Shown here: in pieces, positions 35,901 through 49,200 of the stretch
How positions within the stretch are numbered: the first letter of the stretch is position 1
Layout: the number at the start of each line of letters is the position of its first letter
The notes under the pieces: generated by a model
Seen by the model: only the letters and a program-made list of their open reading frames with translations
Told to the model about the DNA's origin: nothing
The model's database searches: none
From: Acanthornis magna
Lineage: Eukaryota; Chordata; Aves; Passeriformes; Acanthizidae
Assembly: GCA_036785705.1 (NCBI GenBank)
Contig: JAWUZG010000970.1
Span: 2,824,501-2,888,500, forward strand
Reading direction: 5' to 3'
Length of the DNA: 64,000 nt
Made by a program: the position numbers and the translations under genes

Positions 35901-38428
35901 AATGCACCTCATGTGGATACTGCCATAGGGCTGGATCTCATTTTACAGGTGTAGTATACAGGGCATGTGCTTTTAAATTAACAGAGGTAAGGGGGAAAAA
36001 TGACAGTAAAAAAACCCCAAGCCTTTGCGATGATTTAGGTAACTCTAATACAGATTAAAAAGTGATATTTTCCCTCAAATATGCTAGTTATGTGAGTGAG
36101 GATTAGTTTTTTGCATTTGAACATTTCTAATGATGTGTGATAAAGAAGGCTGGTAGAGGAAGTAGGAGATCTAGGACATCATATCACATTTCTTGTTTCA
36201 CATACATGATCAATGGAAAGGGTTTCCAATAATGTGAATTCCTTGTAAGGGCTCAGTTACCATGTGTAAGGTGAAAATGCCACTCTGTGTGTTCATCAAC
36301 AGCTGCTTACCTTGTGTGTTTATTATATATAGAGTACAATAATGAATTAAACAGTGTGCATTCACTGTGCATTGTGGAATTTTAATACTTACAACTTCAG
36401 TGCTTCTTTGTTTCTAATACATGATAAAGCATGGGAGAGAGCCAAGTGTGCAAATCTGTAAAAAGCCTATGTCATCACAAAATGCTAATCTAACTGAGAC
36501 CCACAGTGAAGCTCTTAGTGTCTCTACACAAAGAGTGTCCATCACTTTGGAATGTGGGAGGATTAATTCCAGGCAATTTGGGAGTGAGGTTTGGCATTGG
36601 CTGAAAAAAGCACAGTAGTTACATGTTCTAAAGAACACACGCCACTCCTTTCTCCCTGGCCCTCCATAAACTCTACTTTCGACAGTACCACTTTTTATAA
36701 ACAATGGCAGGTAATCATACTACTCATCTGTTGATGATCAAACTAATTTCTCCCTGTCCCCATTTAGAAGGATACAGTCAGGGTGAGGATCTTCTAAAAC
36801 TGCTCAGTGCAGATTCCACTCAAGATTATTTGAATTTCCTGCTGAAGTTGTCTTTCTCTCTCCTACAGAGTACAGAAGAAGCTACAATGATTAACCAAAT
36901 TGCTAATCTCTCTTAAGCTTAGACCCAAGTGTGAAGCATCATTTAAGTTTCACAGTTAAATGCTATTGTTCAATGCCTTCTGGGATTTTTTTTAAGGAGC
37001 ACAAAACTTGGCAGTTCCCTTTATTTTAAATATCAAATCCTCTTTGAATAATGTTGTTCAGTGACATGGCCAAGTTCCTACACAGGCATAATCTGTAATA
37101 AGCACTCTGATGAGAAACAAACCATGACAGCTTTCAATTTTTGAAGTATTTATAGCAGCTATTATAAATCAGACAGTATAAATATTGAGGAAATTAGCTT
37201 TTCCATTTTTTGTAGTATTTTTTAAATACTTAAGAGGAACTATCTTAAATGTGTGTTGTGCTGCCTGTGGGCATCAGTTCCCTAAATTTAGTTCATGCTG
37301 TTACCATTGGAATCTCCAGACTTACCACACGCACCCACTAGATCTTACTGCTTACTGAAGTCTAGCATCCATTGACAACTTGTCCAGTAGCTTGAAGGCT
37401 CTCTGGAGTTTCAAAGTGTATTTTAAATCCTCCAGGAGTGAATAACATGGTCAGCAGTCATCATTTAGAGATGAGACAGATAATGAACTTCAGGTTGAGA
37501 ATGCAAAGATGTCCTTCTATGCCTCTGGTCCATCAGGATTGTCACAGTGTCTAGTAGCTCAGAAGAAAATATGTTTCCATAGAGCATCTCAATGGATCTC
37601 CACTGTTAATCTGTCTATTTAAAAGGCTATTTGTCTGCAGCACTTCAAGCAAGAATTGCAAGTGTTTGCTGCTCGTGTGATTAGGCAGCAAACCCAAAAA
37701 CTAAGCAGAAGAGATGTGCCTATAGAGGAAGAGTTGTAAGCCTTTTGAAGCTGTTCTGCAACCATCTGTGAGCCTCTATAGTAATTCTGTGTCTTCTGTA
37801 GTATTTAAATTTGTGGGTCCATTTTTTAATAGATATCAGAATATAAAAGTCAAGGAAAACTTAGCTGAGGAAATACCTTCCATTCTCAGTATGTCTAAAA
37901 CTGATTTGGTGACCTTCATTTTGCACTGTTAACTTCCATCCATTTAAATGTTTTGGCTTTCTATTTGAAAAATAGACAATCAGCAGGGAAAAAGGCAACG
38001 GATGCACTACTGGTAATTTCCTCTATACTCTTGGGAGAGTAGGCTCCATTTCACACATCTAGAACTGCATGCATTATAAATTCTGTTCCTGCATTTAGTT
38101 TTAACTGAATGCATTGCCTTATGTAGTAATCAAATTAAACTCTTAATTTAGGCTGTTAATGAATCCTTTATAAGGAACTACTGTGAAAGTTCAAATGTAT
38201 CTTACAAAAAACAAATACACATTGCTCAGAATCTGGAAGTGATTCCTAGAATATAGTTATTCCTCTCATTTTATCTTCTGATAAAACACTAACAGAGTTT
38301 CATAAAGCAAAATGAAGATATTCCTTCTTCCATATTTTAACATCTACTGCAAATAATGGAAGTGTGAAAAGAATAGAAAAACACTCTCAGAAAGAATCCT
38401 GTGTATGGCAAAAAATTGGCCACTTTAG
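32926..38428. other. Unannotated AT-rich DNA
   Basis: No gene or transposon recognised apart from one exon-like segment at 34701-34792. Open frames are short and unremarkable. Confidence 0.55.
34701..34792 (+). other. Candidate non-coding exon, 92 bp
   Basis: It follows a textbook acceptor: a T-rich tract of some 16 T ending GTAG at 34700. It is followed by CTGCAG and the donor GTAAGA starting at 34793. All three frames contain stops (TGA at the second codon in frame 1, TGA in frames 2 and 3), so if spliced it would be a UTR or long non-coding RNA exon. It may equally be a chance pseudo-exon. Confidence 0.2.
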
Positions 38429-38434
38429 TCTATA

Positions 38435-39011
38435 TGTCGCCGCTGGCGTGGGCTGGGCCAGCTGACTACCCGGGTTCGGTCAGCAGCCCGGCGGCGGCGT
38501 CTGCAAGTGTCCCTGAATTTCAGGTTCACCGCAGTCAGAGATAGTGTCCCCTAGCCGCGGGCCACACCTTCCTTGGAGGCAGCCACGCTGTATCCACAAA
38601 GCCGGAGTGCTGCAAAAAGGGAGTGTTCCCTCGCCCGGAGCAAATCACACACGCAGTAACACGTCGGCCAGCCGCCTGGGCTCAAGGGCAAGAGACCCTG
38701 GCCTCAGCAGACCATCAGACTTTTATTGTGAGGGTAACAACCAATCTCGGAACGGCACGGGGGAGGAACCAGGGAGGGACAAAGGGACAGGGACCAATAG
38801 GGAAGGAGGAAGGGAGGAAAGAGGGAGATACTAAATACCATCATGGACTGAGGGACAGGAGGAACTCGACCCCTCCCTGGGGCAATCCACCCTCGACTCC
38901 ACCCCAGGGGGGTTTTAGTTCCTGGGTCACACAGGGGAACACAGGGGAACACAGGTCACACAGGTTCCTTCTCGGGGGGAAGGAACTCTCTGGGCTTGAA
39001 CCACTGCTACA
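38435..39011 (-). mobile_element. Solo LTR, GC-rich, ERVK-like
   Basis: A 577-bp block beginning TGTCGCCG and ending GCTACA on the plus strand, so its ends are TGT...ACA inverted. It is far richer in G, C and CpG than anything around it. On the minus strand it reads U3 (39011 to about 38830, including small tandem repeats of ACAGGGGAAC), a TATA-like TATTTA, then AATAAAA about 105 bp downstream, then a CpG-rich U5. There is no internal retroviral sequence. The perfect duplication and surviving CpGs suggest a relatively young insertion. Open frames inside it are by-products of its composition. Confidence 0.92.
38722..38837 (-). promoter_or_regulatory. LTR TATA-like box and poly(A) signal
   Basis: On the minus strand TATTTA lies at 38832-38837 and AATAAA at 38722-38727. 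The spacing of roughly 105 bp fits a promoter, an R region of some 70-90 nt and a poly(A) signal. Confidence 0.55.
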
Positions 39012-41055
39012 TCTATACTTCAGAGACTTTTCTCTCTTGTGACAGTGACCACCTTTTTTGCAAGTGGTTTTGGGGGATTTTTTTATATAGTGTGGCATTC
39101 ACTAAATGTAGTGTATGGAACCTATGAGCAGATAGATGAATACATAGACAATTCTTCCTGCTCTATATGTGTATGCAGTACAGAGCATGACCCAATATAA
39201 TTTTATAGTATTGACTGTGATGGATGTTTTCAGGCCTGCTCTGTAGGTAAAAAACAAACAGGTGCACATACTACATGCATCTGCATGAAAGCTAGCATCT
39301 TGCAGCTGGGATACAGAAAGACTTGGGAAAAGTCCTTGTTGTGCTACTAATGCACATTAGCCATCTTTAGAATGGTCTTAAGTGCTGCAGAAAATCTACA
39401 GCATCTGTTGAGCTTTGTAACCACAGTTTCACAGCTCAGTTTTTGCATTTAATATGCCTCTTACTCCCATTGCCTTTTAACAGTCTGAAGTAAGACATGC
39501 AAGAAAATGTTATGACAATAAATATTGACAGACCAGAAAAAAGTTCACCTCATCAGGATTAGAACTTCTGGGGCAGGATTTTACAGAGACTGAGCTGTTG
39601 AAGGGAAATGGGGAAGAGAAATATTCTTGTCTGAAATGACAAAGACAGCTGTCAGCTGTCTGAGAAGCTAGGTAAGGTCTAGAAACAGTATCTCAAGTAG
39701 ATGTATATCTGTTCTGGTAGCACATATCTGTGTAGGCAATCATAGGAGTTCAGTTCTCTGCTAAACCAAGACACTGGCACTTTGAAAAAAGCAACATGAA
39801 AAAAGGCTGACAAGTATCTGGAACAGCAAAGAAATGGACCCCTTCAGAAATGATCTAGGATAAGATTTAGGAAAGCAGTGAACTGATACCAGACAAAATG
39901 AAATGAAGGAATGTCTCAGCCTGGGGTTCAATTGGAATTTTAGTGGAAGACCTCTTCAAATTTTGACACACCTGCATGACAGAAATGGCTTACATGAAAA
40001 ATTCCATTTCTTGTAGTCTCACTCTTGATGCATCAAAATGTGTTCTGTATAACACTTCTTTGATCTATTCTGTTAGAGCAAACTAATGGTGAGACAGGTT
40101 CCACCAGGCTGATCTTGTATGGAGTAGTCTCTGGTTCCTTGCAGACTGACTCACCAGCTGACTAAAGATAGAAGTTTGATATCATCCATGCAAAGATGAA
40201 GAACAGCACACTGACTGGCACATTGAACAAAAGTATAGAGGGGAAAAAGGACATTCACAGGATTTGGTTATCCCTTAATGTTGATTCACAAGTGATGATG
40301 TCTAACATACGACTGTCATGATAATGTTTGAGACTTGGGACATAACTGCATTAATAAGCTACTTCTCTGCAAAAATAACAAATCAGATTTTTATTTTTCC
40401 ATATTTTCCCAGTAAATACATACAAATAATTAAAAAACTGGAAGAAAACTGAGAGAAAAAGAACAATTAGACTTCGACTGCAGTGGGAGAGGATGACAGA
40501 TTTCATATGAAGTTGCCTGTTATTTCCTGTAATTAAAGCATCATGCAAACTTTTCTTTTAAATCCCCTCATTTACATATAGACACAATGTATCACATTTT
40601 TAATGACAATTGGGAAGAGATCTCTAGTGCCAAACTGAACAAATTTTCTTTGATTTTCAAAACCACTTAAGAGACTCAGATGCCTAATTAAAGTGAATAA
40701 TAAGACATCCAAGTTCATGTGGGACTCCAAAAAACTCATCCAAATTTTGATTTTCTTTTCTCAAGAAAACATGAGTTCTAGTAGTTCAGAACCTTACCTA
40801 AATCAAGAGTACTTTGTCACTGTCTAGGCAATACACGAGTCAAATTGAAAAGGCTATTTCTGCGCTTATAAACTAAACCACAACGTATTTCTGAACACTG
40901 GCACATAGTTCTCCAATACTGTTACATTGCTGCATACTCCTCAGCATGGCGCTGGTTCAGGCCAGCCAGAGTTTCCAAAACAATCCCCATGCACAGTCTA
41001 GAGACTGCATATACCCCAGCAAGCCCTGCTGCATATGTGCATTTGGTTTAAATCC

Positions 41056-41181
41056 TGGGGGGTTTTTTTGGTTTTTTGTTTTTGTTGGTTTTTTGGGGGT
41101 TTTTGTTTGTTTGGTTTTTTTGTTTGTTTGTTTTGTTTGTTTTTTTGTTGGTTTTTTTTTTTTTTTTTTGGTGGGGGGTGT
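41056..41181 (+). repeat. 126-nt tract of only G and T
   Basis: The plus strand has no A or C across the tract. It mixes runs of T (up to about 19) with GTTT and GGTTTT units and G runs of 5-6 at 41057-41062, 41095-41099 and 41173-41178. The minus strand is all A and C. It produces a Lys/Thr-rich artefact frame on the minus strand. Confidence 0.93.
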
Positions 41182-43201
41182 CAATGGGGAAGATTTGAAA
41201 TAAAATGTTTGTAAGTTTAGAATGTCATAAGTAGTTATATGTTGTGTTGGCTTGCTTGTGTTACACTCTACTAACTCTGGGCTAAAGGGAGCTTCCAAGG
41301 ATGTCAAAGGCTGGCACCAAGATAGGCAGTGGAAGTGGGAGAAGGAATGGTGCCAGGAGACACTGAGTTTTGGACTGTGCAGAATCTGCTGCAGACATGC
41401 AGAAGCACCTAACACTCTCCATGGTGACTGAAGGATTTAGGCAGAAGGGATAGCATGCAAAAACCTGTTTTGCTTTAGGTATGTGAAGTACTGTTCATGG
41501 AGCAGAGGTGAGGAGAGGGTGGCATGTATTTTGGGTTAGAAAAGCAATGAAGATGAGATGCAAAGGTCTGTAGGATACAATATGAGTCAGGGCTTTGCCC
41601 ACCAACTTGGTGTCAGCATATTGTATATTCCAAAATACAGTCACCCCTGTATTTTGGAAGGAGGAGGGTTTAAGTACATAAACACAGCCTGTGTCATATC
41701 ATGTGGCCTCAGGCTAAAGAGACTCATTTCTATTACTCAGGTGTGGTGAAAGCAATTTAAGAGAATAAATCAAGAATGATGACATAACTCTTTGGTGATG
41801 AAAGGAAGCCAATGTTGCTGGCAGGATGAACACAGCAATATGAAAACTATGCATGGAAATAAGGAAAATGTGATATTAAAAGAAAAGGAAGTCTGAGAAA
41901 GACAGAATGAAAAAAAGAATGAAGGGAGAGAGGAAGAAGAGGGAAAGAAATAAAGAGACAGAGAAAGGAACAAAAGGCAAGTGCTTATATCCAGGTTAAT
42001 CAGCTTTAGTTTATTTATTCCCATGCATTTATTATATTGCATTTCCTTGGTACATGGGTCACGTTTTCATTTAGACAGAAGGAAATGACAGAATAATGCG
42101 CAGCAGGGATTTGCACATTACTTCATCCATTACTGAGCATGTTACTGTTTTTTCAGAGGTTTATGCATTTTTTAAAACACCATGCCCCAGAAGCATGAAA
42201 TTCAGTATTTAAATATTAAACAGAAGGTTTGAGTGAATTTAGGCCTGCAATCTTGACACTTTCTTGTTCCTCTCTGTATACAAGTTCAGCCTGCTGTGGC
42301 TGGATCGGGAGCTGAACAGGATATTTTCAGAAAAGCATCAAGGGAGAGTGAAGCTATTAAAGGATATTGTCATGCTGTTGAAGAATATTTTCATGCTTTT
42401 CTGAACCAGCTTGCAGTACTATCTATCAGTGATCATTGTGCTGTCATTATGGTTAAAAAGCTTGACTCTAATTCTGTCATAGATGGCTGTAATTCAGGAG
42501 AATGGATTTCTATTCTAGCTTTTTCATCATGGGCTTGCCAAGCTGTTGAAGAGGGTTTTAAATTAAGTTTCCTGGGGAAGTAGAACCTCAGTCCATCCCA
42601 TTAAAACCAGTTTGATTCCAGGGCCAGGAAAAAATTTCCTGAGCCTGGAGAGGGATCACAGGCCAGCGGGAGAGCCCCTGAAGATCAGCACAAAGGAATC
42701 CCAGCCATTCCAGTCAAAAAGTCAGCTTCACCAGAGGTTCAACTTAAATGCCTCTATGCAAGTGCACACATATCTCACCCTTTTTAAGAGGTTTTTGAAC
42801 ATGTCAAACAGTGGGCCACATGGAAACCAAACAGGAAGATCATCTTAGAATGAAAATTGTAGTGTATATAAAAGAAGTAATCTTTCACTAGCTACTAGTT
42901 TCCTTGCCCACATAGCAAGACTCTACCTCTGGGCCTTGGGTGAAGGGAGATGCCACAGTCTATAAAAATGTTCTGCAAGGACGTGTAGGAAAAAAGATAC
43001 TTTGAATTTCCTGTTCTAAGCTCTATCATTGGAAATAAATTAATTTAGATACTTCTCTCTTCTTGTTGTCATTTTTCTATAAAGCAGTTACTTCTGAGAA
43101 CCTTTACTAAAAATAAGTCTGTAGTTTTCACTGTAGTGTTTCAAGGAGGTAAAATCTAGCAGGAAAATGATGCTACGAGAAATAGTACTGTGAACTTCTT
43201 A

Positions 43202-43260
43202 CTTATATACTTATATACTTATATACTTATATACTTATATACTTATATACTTATATACTT
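43202..43260. repeat. (CTTATATA)n octamer microsatellite
   Basis: Seven perfect 8-bp units followed by CTT, then a stray further copy (CTTATATAC) at about 43272-43280 within a CTTCTTGCTTCTTACTTATA context. Confidence 0.95.
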
Positions 43261-46200
43261 CTTGCTTCTTACTTATATACTGTGGACTTCTTGCTATCCA
43301 GCTGCAGTAGAGAGAATTAGCTGAAGAAAGCTTTACCAAGCCTGTGAGATGGAAGCATCTCCCATTCTGCAAACTTTTACAGAGACAGTTTTATTTCTCA
43401 TTGAACTTGTTGAAACACGGTTTACCAGGTGTTTACAGAAGAGAGGTCTGAAAAAAGGGCACAAGCAAGGATAATAAAGAACTTGAACTCCTGCTAAGTA
43501 TTTATACATTACATATGTCCTGAGTTATTTACAGCAAAAAACATTTTTAACCGAAATGTATTTATGTCAGGATGAAACTAGAGATAAGTTAAAATTTTGT
43601 ATGAATAGATTTGCCAACCAGCATGTTTGTGGATCAGTACAGATGGATTTAAGTGTATCTAGTGAAAGAGTTTTTAAAATATAAGAGCAGAAAATATCTA
43701 AAATTAGTGTTAATTAGTGTTTTCTACACAAATATTTTTATTGCAGTGTCTTCTGATTTCTCCAGACTGTCAGAATGGGCATAGACCTCTGAATGTGTGA
43801 AAATAGAATCCACCTAATGACTATAACAAAGTTTTTTGTTCTGCTTTTGTGATTACCATTCATTTAGTAAATATTTCAAATGCATCATTGTAAAAGATGC
43901 ATGGAGATGAAGGAGCAGGACTTGCTATACCTTCTTGCAGATCTCATTCTCCTATACCTGGCCCCAGTCGCTCCTGTTCAACTCTGCTGGTGACAGATGT
44001 ATTGGAGGAGAAGAAGATGGCAATTCCAAGGTACCAATCTTATTCCAGGAGTCCAACCAGTCACCTAGCAAACAACTTCTCCCTCCGTCATCTTGCATAC
44101 TTTGAATCATCTGGGCCTTTTTTTGGGGAAGAGTATTATACTTTAATTTTCTACCACCCTCCTAGAGAACTCATTCAGAATTAATGGATATTGGTTGAGA
44201 TTTCTTAGGGTTTGTGACAAGCCGTAATGGTATTTTTCAAGACCTTATTGAGTTGATGTGGTTTTTTCTCAGAATAACGATTATTTTTTAGAGGCATGTA
44301 GCATGTGAACCTGGACACTCTGAAGAGAGACTGATTTATGGGAACTGGAATTTCTTTTACTAGTGTGCATGCACAGCCCAGCCTCCAAGCCATCTGTACT
44401 GGTGTATCATTAGAAAATGCACTGATAGTGAGAGCAAAATATCCTGCTGACAGCTGGCTTCACAAAGCTGTAGAACATGGAAACAACTAGAAAACCTGAT
44501 CTTGTAGTTAAGCAACTGCCCATGAGCTCAGAAGTGCTGTTTAAGCAATATTTTGTGGTCCCAGTAAGTACTTACAATGCAGAAAATTTTCTGTGCATGT
44601 TAAACTGAACTGCTACAGGGAATAAATAAAAATTGATTAATTAAATAATATCAAGGTATCACTTCCAGAAAATATTTTTTTCCTTGCTGTAGTGATACTT
44701 TAAAAATTTGAGACAAATTCCTTCAAAACTCCTTACTTACAAAAATTTCTTAGTGTGGTATAGAAACAGGTTCAGTTTTAATTTTGGAATGGAAAAAATG
44801 TAAGTCATAAATTGTGAAATACTTTCAAATGAACTACTGATGTAGATTAAAGATGAGTTTAGTTACAGTATTTTCATACAAAATATTCCTACAGATGCAA
44901 TAGTCAAAGTGGGTGACTTCTAAATAATAAAATTGATACAAGTGATAACACTTTCATTTGGAAAAGCATTTTTAAAATATGTGAGCAACATTAAATGATA
45001 TTTTAACTCATAAACCTAAAACACTGGCTTAGCCTTTTTTACCAACAGCTGCTGTTTTCTTATGAACCTGTTAAGAAAAGAACTCAGGTACTCTAAAGTA
45101 TTGCTTAAATTGCCATATTTTAGAGCTAAAATTATAAAGGGGAGAATTGGGAATCCTGTACTAAGTGGCAATGCCTAGGAATCCAATAAGAGCACAGTAC
45201 CATGCAGATATTGTCTATGGAAAGGTTATCTCATTTTGGTCATTCAAGACCTTACAGGATTCTCTTAAAGCTGCTCTAGTAGTCATTTTAAATAAAAGGG
45301 ATGTTCACATGAGAATTTCTGACTGCAGTTTTGGATAAAGGCAAGGATGTGCAGATGGCACAGTGGCTGATGCCAAGTGGGAGCTGCCTGCAGCCTCCTC
45401 TGTGCTTATGGGGCTGCAGCCTCAATCTGCAATGATTTGGATGAGGTGACACCACAGCCATGGGACACACAAAGAAGCACAGTGCAGGCCTCAGCTTTTC
45501 CATGTGAACTACAATGTGGATCACTAGCTCTTTCACGTACAACAATCTCCTGGTCAGGATTGCTTCAACTGACAACACTCTCTCTAAAATCTAAGACAGT
45601 ATTGTTAAGAGTCTCTACGAAAATTAAATATTTGCAAAACTGACAGTAGGTGAGTATCTTGGCACATGACAAATTTGCCTAAGTTGCAAATACCAGAACA
45701 GATCCTGAGAGTGCCTTTGGGTTATCCAAGGCTACTGTAAATAAACAGCACTTGTCTGATATAAATGGAGCTGCAATGATAGCTACCAGGGAAAGATCTA
45801 GCCCTGTGACTTAGGTTCCTTTACCCCATAAACACACTAATGAGAAATGGATCCAAGCAATAAGAGTTCTTTGGATTTAGCATTATCTATGCTTTCACAA
45901 GAGCTTAGATTTTAAATTAGGAGTGAGAAGTGGAGTATTAACTCTCAGAATGTATTATAATCTAATTTGTTATTGCTGGATCAACTCCTTTTTGGTAAAT
46001 TCCACGCCAGGAAGGAAGGGAGGGAGGGAGAGAGAGGATACAAGAATTAGAGGGAAGGATCTACATGGAAAAGGTTCACATGGAAGAGACAGAATTTTCT
46101 TCTTGAACATGAGTACTCTTGCTGCACTCTGGTAGCTTTTTGGTTCTCTGATGTTTTGCCTTTCTGGGAAGGAAGATATTTTCCTTTTGCTTAGTCTTGA

Positions 46201-49200
46201 CACAAAGAACTTTTCTGAGGTGTGGGAGAGGTGAGGTTTTTGAAGGGTTATAAGCTGTCTTCTCTCATAAGGTCTAGGAAGTTGAAGCAGACAATCAGCC
46301 TGGCTGCTGACAAAGTGAGGAAATGATCAGATGTATGTTCCCTTTCTTCCCCGTGACCTCTTCTGTCACACTTGTCCTAAGCAGGCTGTGGTGTAGCTAT
46401 GTGCTGAACACAATCCTTAGGGCTCCCTTGTGGCAGCACTTGCTACAGCCTTCCAAGACAGTTGCAGAAAGCACTTTAACTGGCAGTGCAGAAATTTAAG
46501 GCCTTTTGGGAAAAGATTCTCCTCCTTGGGAGTTTAGCTTATCTTAGCCTGCAAAAACTGCTCCGCTACTTGTAGTTGTAAAGCAATGGTTGAGAACAGA
46601 TTTTGCCACGTCCTGAAACACAATGTATGGGACAAAAGACTATGTTCACATCCTGAGCAGGTTTGTCTGACTTTAAGTTGTCAGTAGCAAAATGACATAT
46701 TATTCCAGAAAATCTGTCTTCATCCTGAGGATTTACTGCTGCTATAACTTCTTCCAGGAGAGAAATGGGCTTTTTCCCAGCAGTTCCTCATGGATCAGTA
46801 ACGTCTCTCCTCAGATATCCTCTTTTCTAGTGGCTGCTGTGGGGAAATTAAACTCTCTTGCTCCCTAGTAAAACTAAACTATTCACTGTAGCAATAAAAA
46901 GTAGTTTTGAAATGCAAATCCAAGGTTTGATTCGCACTGATGAGAGGAATATTAGGCAGAACATTTCCTTTCATTAATTTTACACAAACTGATAGATAGA
47001 AAAGACAGGTGGTTCAATGCAGAGTGCTATGAACAGCGGCTTTTCTTGATTCAAGAAGGTAACAAAAGTCGTGCAATTTATTCCTCCATAATATGCTGTC
47101 TTAATTATGTGGTGCATATCCTGACCCAAGACTCCATAAAACACACTTCTGTCTAGAAACTTACATCTTTTTAGTTGCACAAAATACACCTAGGTCATTG
47201 CTCATGGATGTGGTTAAGAACAAACCTATGCAGAGATTTCACAATCAGGTAATAAAAGGTGATGATACTTCCATTTGAATTTGTGGTCAGTATTGCCATA
47301 AGTGAAATGCATCCTTTATTTTTACCATGTGAATATAACAATATATTGCAAATTTCCGGAATATTTACTTGAACACTTCCAGTAATTAATTTGCTCCATG
47401 ACTCAGGCAGATGAAAAAGTTATATTGTTTTTCTTCACAGAAATACTAATATTACTGTCACAACTATCTAGATTTTTCATCCCATTGATATCAGAGAAAC
47501 TATAACAATAAGGCTACAGCTACACAATAGCAACAAGACTGCTTTGAAAAATCAGACAAGCATTTCCAACTTGTGAACTAGAGCTTACAGGCCTCTGTTC
47601 CGAGCCACTGGCTACCCTGCATGTACACTAGCACAAGAGAACATCTACCACTAGCACAGGAGAATGCTCAACAACCTACCTGTTTGATGAAATAAGATGG
47701 AGAATATGTAGGGCTTACAGCAACTCCTGCTAGTAGTGATGAAAATCATGGAAGAGCCTTTGAACAAGACCTTTTCGTATTTATTTCGTTCAGATGAAGA
47801 GAATAATAGAAGAAAATATAGTAAACACTGCAGAAAACATATTAAAAACAATAAAAAGAACTTCCAAAAAAACCCCCACAAAAACCCAAAGAAAACACAC
47901 AAAATTTAGATTTTGACGAGTTGCACACCAAAGTATCCTTTTGTACAAGAAGCAGGAATGGCCATGCTCCAGTGTGACAGATTTTTTTAGTAGTAAAATG
48001 CAAACTTTCATGCTACCTTTAGTGCTTTGTAACAGCATTAATAGTAGCTGCTGGGTGCCGCCCTCAATTCCGTAATTTTGATATTTTTCATGTGAATTCA
48101 CTAATTACCCTCTGTGGGAATAACATAGCTGCTGCTTGATTCACAAACTGATGCAGTCTGTGAATATGTTGCTCTGGCTGGTGAGTGCCTTGGAAATTAA
48201 ATTTCTTAGGATAATACAAATGTCTGAGTGTGTGTGTGAAGCCATACAGCTAAACCGATTAAAACGAATAGCTGCTTCTTTAACACTTTCCCACCCACAT
48301 CAAGTTGCATTTTTCAGGATGAGAGGTAAAAATACATATGTCGCTTCATGTTTCTTTCCCCAGCTGTGAAATGTGCATTTTCAGGCACCTGGGAAAAAGC
48401 CTGACTACTTTATGCTCTCATCAAGAAAAAGCACTCTATGAAAAGAGAAGTGAATGTGCCAGCTGAGACCATGTGACTATGTGTGGTTGAAAGGAGCTTC
48501 AGGAGACAGGGAAGAAACTTGGCACACCTCTACAGAGTTAGGAATCCTTCACTGTGGTGGAAGCAGTGAGCAAAATGAAAGAGCAGGACTCAGAGAAAAC
48601 GGAATGCTTTCTGTGTACCCAGAGTTTACACTAATCAACTGAAAAAGGTCAGGGCATGATCTGAAGCACTGTCACATAAGCAACAATGTTGCTCAAGTGC
48701 TATTGTTTTTCCTGGCATGATTTGATCCATGACATCTAGCACACTCTCAAGCAATATTTCAAGGATACCGTTGGTTCAAAGACTGTGCTCCTAATATAAT
48801 AAGTGGATTAGGTTTCGCTTTTCAAGGAAGGGCAAGAAAAAAGTTTATTTCCCACATGGAAGAGTAAGACGTAAGGTGACCTAGTTGAGTGATGAAGGCC
48901 TAACCATGCCGTCAGCTCCTGGGGATTGCTGGGGACCAGGAAGAGCAATGGTAATTACTGAAGATGGAAGAGTGAGTTCTCTTGCAGATCATATATTCAA
49001 AATTCTATGCATGACATATGGCCCTGAAAGTTCTGATTAAAAATCAAGTAGGCAAGGAAATTTAATAAATATTTAATAAAGTAGTATTAGACTTATTTGC
49101 ATTTTTAAAAAGTTAGTATTTGGGATTATTCATGGAAATCTTTATTAGATGCTATAATTAGTTTGGAAAATTGCACAGTTTGATCTAGACCCATGTGTTG

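Larger units (their letters stand above)
38429..39017. repeat. Target site duplication TCTATA flanking the solo LTR
   Basis: TCTATA at 38429-38434 and again at 39012-39017, perfect 6-bp direct repeats immediately outside the TG...CA ends of the LTR. Six bp is typical of alpha/beta-retrovirus-like (ERVK-type) integrases. Confidence 0.93.

Noticed and set aside
38544..39098. Several overlapping open frames of 82-139 codons
   Set aside because: They lie in the GC-rich solo LTR, where low stop density is expected.
40957..41415. 152-codon minus-strand frame rich in Lys, Thr and Gln
   Set aside because: Its body is the translation of the G/T tract read from the A/C strand; the flanks are not recognisable.
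42296..42583. 95-codon frame starting MAGSGAEQD
   Set aside because: Composition looks protein-like, but there is no known family or exon boundary and it occurs once, so support is insufficient.
43897..44184. 95-codon frame, with an acceptor-like TTCTTGCAG and a GTACCA after AAG
   Set aside because: The donor is non-consensus and the peptide is unfamiliar; not strong enough to call an exon.
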